NCBI GenBank assembly: GCA_002401055.1
Contig: NVRZ01000248.1
Location: 1 to 5,246, forward strand
Direction: 5' to 3'
Length of the DNA stretch: 5,246 nt
DNA from: Bacteroidota bacterium
GTDB lineage: Bacteria; Bacteroidota; Bacteroidia; NORP154
In this document: in pieces, positions 1-5,246 of the stretch
Position numbering within the stretch: the first letter of the stretch is position 1
Layout of the letters: each line of letters begins with the position of its first letter
Position numbers and translations under genes: made by a program
The notes under the pieces: model-generated
Seen by the model: the letters and a program-made list of their open reading frames with translations, nothing else
The model's database searches: none
Told to the model about the DNA's origin: nothing

Positions 1-794
1 TTGCCAGTATGCATGGCTATATATGTTTGTCCAATACGGTTGACAAAAAAGGCCCTGTCATAGGATTGATTGTATTTCATGTCAACGACCATTAGCTGAC
101 CCATCAATCCTTCTGATTGATAAAGTACTTGCAGCGCTGATCGGACTTTTTCAGTTCTAACCGATAAGAGTGAAAATACTATTACCACTATGTAGCTTGT
201 CGCAATCAACTTGCCTTTGATTAGCAGCAATACCATACTTATGGTTCCGCAAATCAATCCAGCAACTATTGCAGGGACGGTTAAGCCCCAATTCGGAATG
301 ATGTAAAATCCAACCAAATATGTTGCAGCAATTCCGCCGATCGTGGATAGGGTATAAACCTGTCCTGCTGTATCGCCGGATTTGTCTGTAGCACTCGTTA
401 ATCTTTGAATAATTAGTATAGGGATCATTCCAAGCAAGCTCAGGGCAGGCACCAGAAGTATAGGTGCGGTCAGAGCCAATGCCAAGCCCTGATCAATGTC
501 AAAAAAGAATGCGGTAAGTTTCTTTGAAGAAGATGGAAGTGTTACGATAAAAATTGAAGCAAGAATGAACGTCCAGTAAATAAAATCATCCGAATTGTAT
601 TTTTCTGAGAGCCTCCCGCCTAAGTAGTAGCCAATCGCAAGGCTGATTAAGGTAACACCTATAACCATACCCCAGGTATGCAGTCCTGCGCCGAAATATG
701 GAGCAAGCATGCGAGCAGCTAATAATTCGATTGACATTACCCCTGCACCTTCTACGAAAGCAAGGAGTAAAAGCGGTTTTCTTGAGAGAAGCAT
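1..794 (-). CDS. Fused membrane (MFS-like)/spermidine synthase family protein, 3' end outside window
   Basis: Open frame from an ATG at 794 to the window edge, 264 complete residues, with no stop reached. Residues 1-212 are a membrane domain of about seven helices with hallmarks shared with the upstream paralog: VEG (14-16), IELLAARMLAPYFG (22-35), IGYYLGG (54-60) and QVYTLSTIGGIAATYLVGF (145-163). A last hydrophobic segment (about 196-212) is followed from about 220 by a soluble stretch (YQSEGLMGQLMVVDMKYNQS, 225-244). This resembles the N-terminal beta-hairpin domain of spermidine synthases. The family (COG4262-like, 'fused MFS/spermidine synthase') joins an inner-membrane domain to a Rossmann aminopropyltransferase-like domain; substrate and reaction are usually unproven. 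The synthase core and catalytic residues lie beyond the window, so activity cannot be judged. The start sits one base after the upstream stop, with a weak AGGCG before it, which suggests translational coupling. Confidence 0.82.
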   Translation of the reverse strand, partial: MLLSRKPLLLLAFVEGAGVMSIELLAARMLAPYFGAGLHTWGMVIGVTLISLAIGYYLGGRLSEKYNSDDFIYWTFILASIFIVTLPSSSKKLTAFFFDIDQGLALALTAPILLVPALSLLGMIPILIIQRLTSATDKSGDTAGQVYTLSTIGGIAATYLVGFYIIPNWGLTVPAIVAGLICGTISMVLLLIKGKLIATSYIVVIVFSLLSVRTEKVRSALQVLYQSEGLMGQLMVVDMKYNQSYDRAFFVNRIGQTYIAMHTG

Positions 795-795
795 A

Positions 796-1422
796 TTATT
801 CGCCTCGTTTGTTCCTGCCTGTAGTAAAGAATAATACTGTTAATAGTACTAGCGCGCCACCTGTTAGATAAGAGCTCATCTTCAGGCCCCAAAACGGAAT
901 CAGGTAGAATCCAAAAAGAAACGTAGTTGCAATTCCTCCAAGAGTTGATGTGAAATAAACCGTGCCTGCCACTCGTCCAACATTTTCAACCTTATCTGTT
1001 AGTAAGCGAACGACCATTGGGCCAACCATTCCAAACGCAACAAGCGGTGGCATGAGGAACAATATGCAAGACAACACAATACCTGTTCTAAGTTCTAGCC
1101 CTAATGTGGCCTCCATCACAATTCCTGAAACGGTGGGCATGGCCAACACCAATAACGCAGAAACGCTGATTATTTTAATGAGGGTTTTTATGTTAGGATG
1201 TTTGCTTGAAATATTTCCACCGGTGTAGTATCCAATGGAAAGGCCTCCGAGCGTGGTAGATAAAACGGCCGCCCACACGTAAAGTGAGTTGCCATAATAA
1301 GGTGCAATAAGTTTAGCTCCTATAAGCTCGACAGCCATCAATGCGCCTCCTTCTATCAGTAGTACCAAAAAAAGGAACCAGTTTCTTTTAAGGGATAAGG
1401 TAGGGTGAGTAAAGTTTGCCAT
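796..1422 (-). CDS. Stand-alone membrane domain paralogous to fused MFS/spermidine synthase
   Basis: Protein of 208 residues with about six predicted membrane helices (roughly 14-36, 47-68, 80-101, 113-138, 152-174, 179-200) and a short basic tail (GRNKRGE). Several motifs align one-to-one with the next gene: IEGG (23-26), VELIGAKLIAPYYG (31-44), LSIGYYTGG (61-69) and VYFTSTLGGIATTFLFGF (155-172). It ends just after helix 6, so it lacks both the seventh hydrophobic segment and the synthase domain of its neighbour. The two genes therefore look like a tandem duplication of the membrane half, with only the second copy keeping the soluble domain. It starts one base after the ZIP transporter stop and ends one base before the next ATG. 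Inference: it may form a heteromer with the product of the next gene. It could alternatively be a transporter in its own right; no substrate can be read from the sequence. The ORF appears intact, with no sign of decay. Confidence 0.8.
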   Translation of the reverse strand: MANFTHPTLSLKRNWFLFLVLLIEGGALMAVELIGAKLIAPYYGNSLYVWAAVLSTTLGGLSIGYYTGGNISSKHPNIKTLIKIISVSALLVLAMPTVSGIVMEATLGLELRTGIVLSCILFLMPPLVAFGMVGPMVVRLLTDKVENVGRVAGTVYFTSTLGGIATTFLFGFYLIPFWGLKMSSYLTGGALVLLTVLFFTTGRNKRGE

Positions 1423-1423
1423 G

Positions 1424-2137
1424 CTACATATTTATAAAGGCCAGGGACGCTCCAAAAATAATAATAATGATTTTATAAAAGTTGAATCGGTGATTGGAGC
1501 TGGACTCAAACAATATGGTGGTAGATACATGAAGTAATATCCCTACTACAATGGCTGTAATTTCGTGAGGGTGAGAGTGGATACTGGTTGAGCTACTGCT
1601 TATTGCGTATCCTGCTGGAGCGGCTAGTGCAAATAGAATGAGTATTCCAATTGCCAATGGCGTCTTGGTTTTTCGAAAGAGTAGCAGGCTCATTAAAACG
1701 AAGGCGATTGGCATTTTGTGTAACACGATTCCAAGCAGTAAGGTTAGCGTGTTTCCCGACATAAGTGTTTCATTAGCAAGAGGCATTCCCTCCATAAAAG
1801 CATGAATACAAAGGCTGATCAGGATAGGCAACGCAACCTTAGTATGAGAATCACCATGCGTGTGAATGTGTCCGTGCTCAATTCCCCCTGAGAAAAATTC
1901 TAGCAAGACTTGAATAAAAAACCCAATGAGAACAAATATCCCTATGCTCGTGCCGACTGAGGAGCTGTATATTTCAGGAATAAGATGCAGTACGGAGATC
2001 GAGAAAAGATATGATCCGCTAAAAGCCAACAGCAGTTTGATGTTGTTTTCCGTGTTGTTTTTAAATAAAAAAACAAGAGACCCACTTAAAACAGGAGCTA
2101 GAAATAGTATAATTGGTATTAATATATCAGTTTGCAT
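1424..2137 (-). CDS. ZIP family divalent metal transporter
   Basis: Protein of 237 residues, very hydrophobic, with about eight potential helices. Family signatures are visible: SVLHLIPE (48-55) in the early helices, IHAFMEGMPLA (111-121) carrying the H112xxxE116 metal-binding motif of TM4, and LHKMP (139-143) of TM5. A histidine-rich loop (HGHIHTHGDSH, 88-98) lies between the third and fourth helices, as in many zinc- and iron-handling ZIPs, and a second small cluster is HSHPH (187-191). ZIP proteins import Zn2+, Fe2+ or Mn2+ into the cytoplasm across the inner membrane. In TM5 a lysine (K141) follows H140 where many bacterial ZIPs have glutamate. From family knowledge this points to a single-metal rather than binuclear site. 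The next gene starts one base after its stop, so it heads a coupled three-gene unit, possibly read through from the methyltransferase 75 bp upstream. Metal specificity cannot be read from sequence alone. Confidence 0.9.
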   Translation of the reverse strand: MQTDILIPIILFLAPVLSGSLVFLFKNNTENNIKLLLAFSGSYLFSISVLHLIPEIYSSSVGTSIGIFVLIGFFIQVLLEFFSGGIEHGHIHTHGDSHTKVALPILISLCIHAFMEGMPLANETLMSGNTLTLLLGIVLHKMPIAFVLMSLLLFRKTKTPLAIGILILFALAAPAGYAISSSSTSIHSHPHEITAIVVGILLHVSTTILFESSSNHRFNFYKIIIIIFGASLAFINM

Positions 2138-2212
2138 AAATAGTACGAAAAGCGCATTTAATTGTATTTATAAGGCTATAAAGGTCGTTAAAATGCAATT
2201 AATCGCAGATAA

Positions 2213-2956
2213 TTACATTTTGCTTACAACCATTAATAATCTGTCAGATGTTGATTTGTCATATGGGTTTAAGGAATAATCACCGTATAGTTGGTCTATT
2301 GTGAAGCCAACTTCAGCAAAATAATTTTCAAAATCATGTAAGTCAAGGGTCTTAACCATTTCTTTAAAATTTGAAATATTTCCTTTATAGTCTACTCGAA
2401 TATTTTTGATGATAAAGTTATTAGAAATACTTCTAGAAATGTCAAAGTTAATTTCACCAATCAATTTATTTTCGCTTTCTCCGAGCGAACTTATAGCCTT
2501 GCTTACATTTAGATAATCGATGATAAATTTACCAGTATTGTTTAATACTCGATGTACATTCTCTAATACTTTTATGTCGTCTTGTGGATCGGTAAAGTAT
2601 CCAAATGAAGTGAAGAGATTTAGCACATAGTCTCCGTGTGTTTCAGGTAGTTGGTCTCTCATGTCGCAGAGTTTAAACAAGAGCTGTTCATTCTCAAATT
2701 GTTTGGCATAGGCGATGTTGTTCTCGCTTAAATCGATTCCCAATACGTTGTAGCCTAGTTTGCTTAAATAATGCGAGTGCCTTCCTCTGCCGCAGGCAAG
2801 GTCCAGAATCTTTGATCCGGAGACAATAGGGATTTTGCGGATCAACGCAGTTAAAAATAACTCTGCCTCTTCCTCGTTTCGATTTTTATATAAAACATGG
2901 TAGTAGGGTGAGTTAAACCAATCTTCAAACCAATCCTGTTTGCTATTTCCGTCCAT
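2213..2956 (-). CDS. Class I SAM-dependent methyltransferase
   Basis: Protein of 247 residues from the ATG at 2956. I chose this start over an in-frame TTG at 3001 because the conserved-looking N-terminus (DWFEDWFNSPYYHVLYKNRN, residues 8-27) begins just after it and the 15 extra residues look non-coding. Rossmann methyltransferase motifs are clear: motif I LDLACGRGRHS (51-61), the acidic end of strand 2 in GIDLS (73-77), CDMRD (97-101), and YVLNLFTSFGYF (110-121) as the post-motif strand. It resembles a family of small-molecule methyltransferases common in Bacteroidota whose substrate is unknown to me. It is a soluble cytoplasmic enzyme that would use S-adenosylmethionine. It points the same way as the ZIP/membrane-protein unit, with 75 bp between and no terminator visible, so cotranscription is plausible but not shown. 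A tiny ORF overlaps its start. Confidence 0.85.
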   Translation of the reverse strand: MDGNSKQDWFEDWFNSPYYHVLYKNRNEEEAELFLTALIRKIPIVSGSKILDLACGRGRHSHYLSKLGYNVLGIDLSENNIAYAKQFENEQLLFKLCDMRDQLPETHGDYVLNLFTSFGYFTDPQDDIKVLENVHRVLNNTGKFIIDYLNVSKAISSLGESENKLIGEINFDISRSISNNFIIKNIRVDYKGNISNFKEMVKTLDLHDFENYFAEVGFTIDQLYGDYSLNPYDKSTSDRLLMVVSKM

Positions 2957-2966
2957 TGTTGTGCAT
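2943..2966 (-). other. Possible 7-codon leader ORF overlapping the methyltransferase start
   Basis: ATG at 2966 opens MHNNGRK and stops at 2943, in the +1 frame relative to the methyltransferase ATG at 2956. A strong purine-rich Shine-Dalgarno-like stretch, GGAGAAGG (2980-2973 on the minus strand), lies six bases before this ATG but 16 bases before the methyltransferase ATG. If used, it would place a ribosome stop 10 to 13 bases inside the real gene and could couple translation. Bacteroidota rely little on Shine-Dalgarno pairing, so this may be chance. Confidence 0.2.
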
Positions 2967-3090
2967 CGAACACCTTCTCCTTCATTTCTTACCAGGTGCA
3001 ATTATTGACTAAGCTATTCAATTTTAGCAACTTTATAAAGGTTATGTTTAAAAGCTAATTTAAAGAGAGTTATTCTCTGGGAAATGCGCT

Positions 3091-3127
3091 TTTGATTAGG
3101 GAATAAATATCTTTTTCATATATTTGC
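3091..3127 (+). promoter_or_regulatory. Putative Bacteroidota-type promoter for the siaB-siaC-like operon
   Basis: TATATTTGC at 3119-3127 matches the Bacteroidota -7 consensus TAnnTTTG exactly. A TTTG at 3091-3094 could serve as the -33 element, although the 24-base spacer is somewhat longer than the usual 19-21. Transcription would begin near 3133, giving a leader of about 100 bases before the kinase start at 3231. No equally good element was found on the minus strand for the divergent methyltransferase. Confidence 0.4.
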
Positions 3128-3176
3128 TTATGTAAGTTATTTTCTCTTAATTGGAGGCACCGAATGGGAATAAATA
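3099..3176. repeat. 11-bp direct repeat pair GGGAATAAATA in the divergent intergenic region
   Basis: GGGAATAAATA occurs at 3099-3109 and again at 3166-3176, in the same orientation and 67 bases apart. The match extends imperfectly to 13 of 14 bases (TCT versus CCT after the repeat). The first copy lies between the putative -33 and -7 elements and the second lies in the leader, so the pair flanks the predicted transcription start. It could be a pair of regulator sites, or chance in AT-rich DNA. Confidence 0.4.
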
Positions 3177-3181
3177 CCTGA
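3164..3181 (+). other. Possible 5-codon leader ORF upstream of the kinase gene
   Basis: ATG at 3164 encodes MGINT and stops at TGA (3179-3181). GGAGG at 3153-3157 lies six bases before the ATG and is the best Shine-Dalgarno match in the window, better than that of either downstream gene. It falls within the predicted leader of the kinase transcript. It overlaps the second copy of the 11-bp direct repeat, so the two readings compete. A regulatory peptide role is only a possibility. Confidence 0.15.
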
Positions 3182-3230
3182 TTGAAATGGGGTCATTAAT
3201 TAGGAAATTTTTGTTAATAGCATAGCTGCA

Positions 3231-3788
3231 ATGGACTTAGACATATTCGAGTTCTATGATAAAATGGAACAGAGCAATATCATGCTCTCGTTCAAGGGAG
3301 AAATTACATCTGACCTTCTCACGTCTATTCTCCAAATAATGGAGGCGAAGCTTGACAATTTTGAGGAAAAGTCTAAAACAAAAAAGCGTGTATACAATGT
3401 GTTGGTTGAGTGTCTGCAAAACCTCTATCATCATGTAGATGAAGTTGCTCCAGTTGACGACCGTTCAAAACGTGCAAGGACGGCGATCTTTATGATTGGA
3501 AAAGATGAGGAGATGTATAACATTATGACAGGAAATTACATTATTACTAAGAACATTCCTCCACTAACTGAGAAGATGGACAGAATAAATAAGATGGATA
3601 AAGATCAACTGAAGGCTCTTTATAAGGAAATACTTAATAACGATTCTTTCTCTGAAAAAGGCGGTGGCGGACTTGGTTTGGTTGATATTGCAAGAAGAAC
3701 AGGTCAAAAATTAGGATATAATTTTAAGCTTATAGATGACGAATATTCGTTCTTTAGCCTGGACATTAAAATTTCACACATTAATTAG
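3231..3788 (+). CDS. SiaB family protein kinase (DUF6272)
   Basis: Protein of 185 residues, no membrane segment or signal peptide, probably cytoplasmic. The start fits the family length, and the N-terminus (FYDKMEQSNIMLSFKGEIT) is family-like; an in-frame TAG at 3201-3203 limits upstream extension. GHKL/Bergerat ATP-binding signs are visible: an N-box-like VECLQNLYHHV (59-69, with E60 and N64) and a glycine-rich lid GGGGLGLVDIARRTG (144-158). In Pseudomonas aeruginosa, SiaB phosphorylates SiaC, the phosphatase SiaA reverses this, and unphosphorylated SiaC activates the diguanylate cyclase SiaD, controlling aggregation and biofilm. Here the predicted substrate gene follows 44 bases later in the same direction, supporting a kinase/substrate pair. 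The Bacteroidota output pathway is inferred only, because no phosphatase or cyclase is adjacent within the window. A putative promoter lies about 105 bases upstream. Confidence 0.88.
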   Translation: MDLDIFEFYDKMEQSNIMLSFKGEITSDLLTSILQIMEAKLDNFEEKSKTKKRVYNVLVECLQNLYHHVDEVAPVDDRSKRARTAIFMIGKDEEMYNIMTGNYIITKNIPPLTEKMDRINKMDKDQLKALYKEILNNDSFSEKGGGGLGLVDIARRTGQKLGYNFKLIDDEYSFFSLDIKISHIN

Positions 3789-3832
3789 AACTATTTTATA
3801 ATATATTTACAGACTAAATAAAAACAAGAGTT

Positions 3833-4219
3833 ATGGATAAGATAAGTATTGAACCAACACCTAAAACGCCATTGATTAATTTTGATCCTGATAAAGGTCA
3901 TATTGAGATTCGGGGACGATCAATTCCAGAGAATTCGTTAGAGTTTTACAAAGAGCTCTTAGAGTGGTTGGATGAGTATGGTAATAATCCTCAAGCAAAA
4001 ACCAATGTTGAGGTGCAGTTGGAGTATTTCAATACAAGCTCATCAAAATGTATTTTAGATGTGTTTAAAGCTCTCGAAGGGATACATAAGAAAGGTGGAA
4101 CAGAAATGGTTATCCACTGGTATTACGAAGAGGATGACGAGGATATGCTTGAAGCTGGAGGCGACTATGAAGCTATAGTAACTGTTCCTTTTGAAAAAAT
4201 CGCTATAGAGGAGGAGTAA
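3833..4219 (+). CDS. SiaC family regulatory phosphoprotein (DUF1987)
   Basis: Acidic protein of 128 residues without membrane segments. Family features: an N-terminal TPKTPLINFDPDKGHIEIRG segment (9-28), SIPENSLEFYKELLEWLDEY (30-49), and the core VQLEYFNTSSSKCILDVFKAL (61-81), followed by VIHWYYEEDDEDMLEAGGDY (93-112). Threonine 68 in YFNTSSSK lies in the motif, and at the same residue number, as the Thr68 that SiaB phosphorylates in Pseudomonas aeruginosa SiaC; that correspondence is from memory of the family. It would act as a partner-switch protein, free when unphosphorylated to bind a target such as a diguanylate cyclase or another regulator. The gene follows the kinase by 44 bases and is closed by a strong terminator 38 bases after its stop, so the two form a complete bicistronic unit. 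The target in this organism is not visible here. Confidence 0.9.
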   Translation: MDKISIEPTPKTPLINFDPDKGHIEIRGRSIPENSLEFYKELLEWLDEYGNNPQAKTNVEVQLEYFNTSSSKCILDVFKALEGIHKKGGTEMVIHWYYEEDDEDMLEAGGDYEAIVTVPFEKIAIEEE

Positions 4220-4256
4220 AATACCGCTGTCTATTTAAAGGGCTCACAATTAATAT

Positions 4257-4293
4257 ACCGTCCCACACTTATAATAAGTGGGGACGGTTTTTT
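4257..4293 (+). terminator. Strong rho-independent terminator after the siaB-siaC-like operon
   Basis: ACCGTCCC (4257-4264) pairs perfectly with GGGACGGT (4281-4288). Inside it, after a one-base bulge (A4265), CACTTA (4266-4271) pairs with TAAGTG (4275-4280) around a three-base loop. This gives about 14 base pairs and is followed by a run of six T (4288-4293), then ATTT. On the opposite strand the stem is followed only by ATATTAATT, so it would be a weaker terminator for the converging ABC transporter. Confidence 0.9.
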
Positions 4294-4383
4294 ATTTATC
4301 AATAGTGATGGTCTTTGGTAACTGAAACGCAATAGGAAAGTAAGGTGGTGATGAGATTTAATCTAATTACTCTTCTTCTTGTA

Positions 4384-4424
4384 GGAAGCGCATGGGCTAG
4401 GCTTCCGCTTCCTTCTTTGGAAGC
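4384..4424. repeat. Cluster of four GGAAGC/GCTTCC hexamers across the ABC transporter 3' end
   Basis: GGAAGC at 4384-4389 and 4419-4424, and GCTTCC at 4401-4406 and 4407-4412, can form two alternative hairpins around the stop codon (4397-4399): 4384-4389 with 4401-4406, and 4407-4412 with 4419-4424. On the plus strand the second is followed by AATTTTT (4425-4431), a weak terminator-like arrangement. Part of it encodes the alternating EAEA tail of the transporter, so codon repetition may explain it. Confidence 0.35.
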
Positions 4425-5246
4425 AATTTTTGGAGCTTGTCAATAAGTATTCCCGGGTACTCAAGAATCTTTCTAAACAAGTTGAGGTACAGGCTTATCA
4501 TCAGAAAAAGAGACATGAGCCATATCACCAATATATTGATCCAGAAGGTGTCATACAATTTACCGAACAACGTCTTCTTCGGTGCGAAGAAATGAGTTCT
4601 TATGTTGCCCTGACTTACTGGGTTCATATATATCGGATCGGCTTGTTGTACAAGCTCACCGTCAATTTCCTTAATTCTATTAATTTCATTCTTGTTGACC
4701 GCCAAGTCTCTCAGTGACTCATTATCATACATGTTTTTTATTCGGATGAACTTCGTACGTTTAGTTTCGTCACTATTCATCTTTGCTACCAACTTATCTT
4801 TACTTCTGGCAATATTATTACGCCTTTGGATGTAATAGTGTAATAGGCTATCAAGATAAATCTTGATCCGTTTCCCAATTTTGGCATTGAAAGACTCATA
4901 ATGTATACTGTCAATAAGCGTTACTGGGAATATGTCGCTAATTTCCTTAAACGGAAAAACACCAAGCCTTAACTCGTTATGAATTAACAACAAATCATTT
5001 CGAACTTGCTCCTCATGATCAGGTGATCCAATGTTTTTAACACAGTCATCGACCTTGCTCTTTAACCTGGGAATCCAGTAATTCTTCTTGAAATCCGCAA
5101 TACTTTTTTCTTTATCGTATTTGTAAAAGTGTTTCTCGTAGTTATTGGTTTTGAATTGATTTACCACCATGGCTTCATATGCCCACCTGGTTACCATCAC
5201 TTCTCCAATCATTGGTACGCTATTGTGCACTATGATTGTTGGATTA
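4397..5246 (-). CDS. ABC transporter, fused ATPase/permease, ABCG-like (C-terminal part; 5' end outside window)
   Basis: The frame is open to the right edge: before the GTG at 5230 it continues upstream as NPTII, so this is the 3' end of a longer gene, with 282 residues visible. The segment VPMIGEVMVTRWAYEAMVVNQF recalls the region just after the penultimate membrane helices of large ABC-2/ABCG-like transporters that I associate with Bacteroidota. A long charged stretch of about 200 residues follows, probably an extracytoplasmic loop. Then comes one clear membrane helix (about residues 234-256, with WINILVIWLMSLFLMISLYL) and a basic cytoplasmic tail ending in KKEAEA. The ATP-binding domain (Walker A and B) is not in the window, so the assignment rests on similarity of the C-terminal portion and on topology. 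Substrate is unknown. It converges on the SiaB/SiaC operon, 177 bases from that stop, and no strong terminator of its own is visible. Confidence 0.6.
   Translation of the reverse strand, partial: NPTIIVHNSVPMIGEVMVTRWAYEAMVVNQFKTNNYEKHFYKYDKEKSIADFKKNYWIPRLKSKVDDCVKNIGSPDHEEQVRNDLLLIHNELRLGVFPFKEISDIFPVTLIDSIHYESFNAKIGKRIKIYLDSLLHYYIQRRNNIARSKDKLVAKMNSDETKRTKFIRIKNMYDNESLRDLAVNKNEINRIKEIDGELVQQADPIYMNPVSQGNIRTHFFAPKKTLFGKLYDTFWINILVIWLMSLFLMISLYLNLFRKILEYPGILIDKLQKLLPKKEAEA

Noticed and set aside
962..1228. Plus-strand ORF of 88 codons
   Set aside because: It lies wholly inside the minus-strand membrane protein gene (796-1422), matches no family, and looks like an antisense shadow.
2138..2212. 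Promoter or terminator between the methyltransferase and ZIP genes
   Set aside because: No TAnnTTTG match and only a weak AT-rich 6-bp inverted repeat (TTTATA/TATAAA) without a T-run. I see nothing that clearly starts or stops transcription here.
1926..2279. Plus-strand ORF of 117 codons spanning the ZIP start and the methyltransferase end
   Set aside because: Antisense to two well-supported genes and their intergenic gap; no recognisable domain.
3237..3434. Minus-strand ORF of 65 codons
   Set aside because: Fully antisense to the SiaB-type kinase; composition is that of a shadow frame.
3802..3810. TATATTTAC as a possible internal promoter for the SiaC-type gene
   Set aside because: Only a near match to the -7 consensus, with no convincing -33 TTTG at the right distance; cotranscription with the kinase is simpler.
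4351..4446. Plus-strand 31-codon ORF with a signal-peptide-like start (MRFNLITLLLVGSAWA) and AAGGTGG just upstream
   Set aside because: About half of it is antisense to the transporter's 3' end, it has no mature domain, and it lies after a strong terminator with no promoter seen. Probably chance.
4430..4717. Plus-strand ORF of 95 codons
   Set aside because: Antisense to the ABC transporter C-terminal region; no family resemblance.
1..5246. CRISPR arrays, insertion sequences, tRNA/rRNA genes, attachment sites
   Set aside because: No regularly spaced repeats, transposase-like frames, terminal inverted repeats or RNA gene signatures were seen on either strand.

Overview
The window is about 40% GC with genes on both strands. 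It most likely comes from a member of the Bacteroidota, possibly a Cytophagales-like marine or environmental lineage. Three things suggest this: the paired SiaB-type kinase and SiaC-type phosphoprotein genes, a large ABCG-like ABC transporter tail of a kind I associate with Bacteroidota, and A-rich, mostly Shine-Dalgarno-poor starts with a TAnnTTTG-type -7 promoter element. The lineage is inferred from these features; no rRNA or marker gene is present.

Left block (1-2956, minus strand). Reading in the direction of transcription, it holds a class I SAM-dependent methyltransferase (2956-2213), a 75-bp gap, a ZIP-family divalent metal transporter (2137-1424), a stand-alone six-helix membrane protein related to the membrane half of 'fused MFS/spermidine synthase' proteins (1422-796), and a second paralogous membrane protein (794 to beyond base 1). 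The second paralog continues into what looks like the start of a spermidine-synthase-type domain. Both ZIP/paralog and paralog/paralog junctions have exactly one base between stop and start. The last three genes are therefore almost certainly one translationally coupled unit.

Central block (2957-4293). A 274-bp divergent intergenic region carries a Bacteroidota-like promoter, an 11-bp perfect direct repeat and two tiny ORFs with better Shine-Dalgarno sequences than the main genes. It leads rightward into a two-gene SiaB-SiaC (DUF6272-DUF1987) cassette: a GHKL-like kinase and its small substrate protein. The substrate keeps a threonine at position 68, in the motif around the phosphorylated residue known from Pseudomonas SiaC. 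A strong intrinsic terminator (4257-4293) closes this operon. No SiaA phosphatase or SiaD diguanylate cyclase lies in the window.

Right block (4397-5246, minus strand). The C-terminal 282 residues of a large ABC transporter (probably fused ATPase/permease, ABCG-like) converge on the Sia operon. Its 5' part is outside the window.

The most interesting unexplained item is the ZIP + membrane paralog + membrane/aminopropyltransferase-like operon, which could link metal uptake with polyamine-like or SAM-derived small-molecule chemistry. That reading is inference, and the catalytic half of the last gene is not visible.
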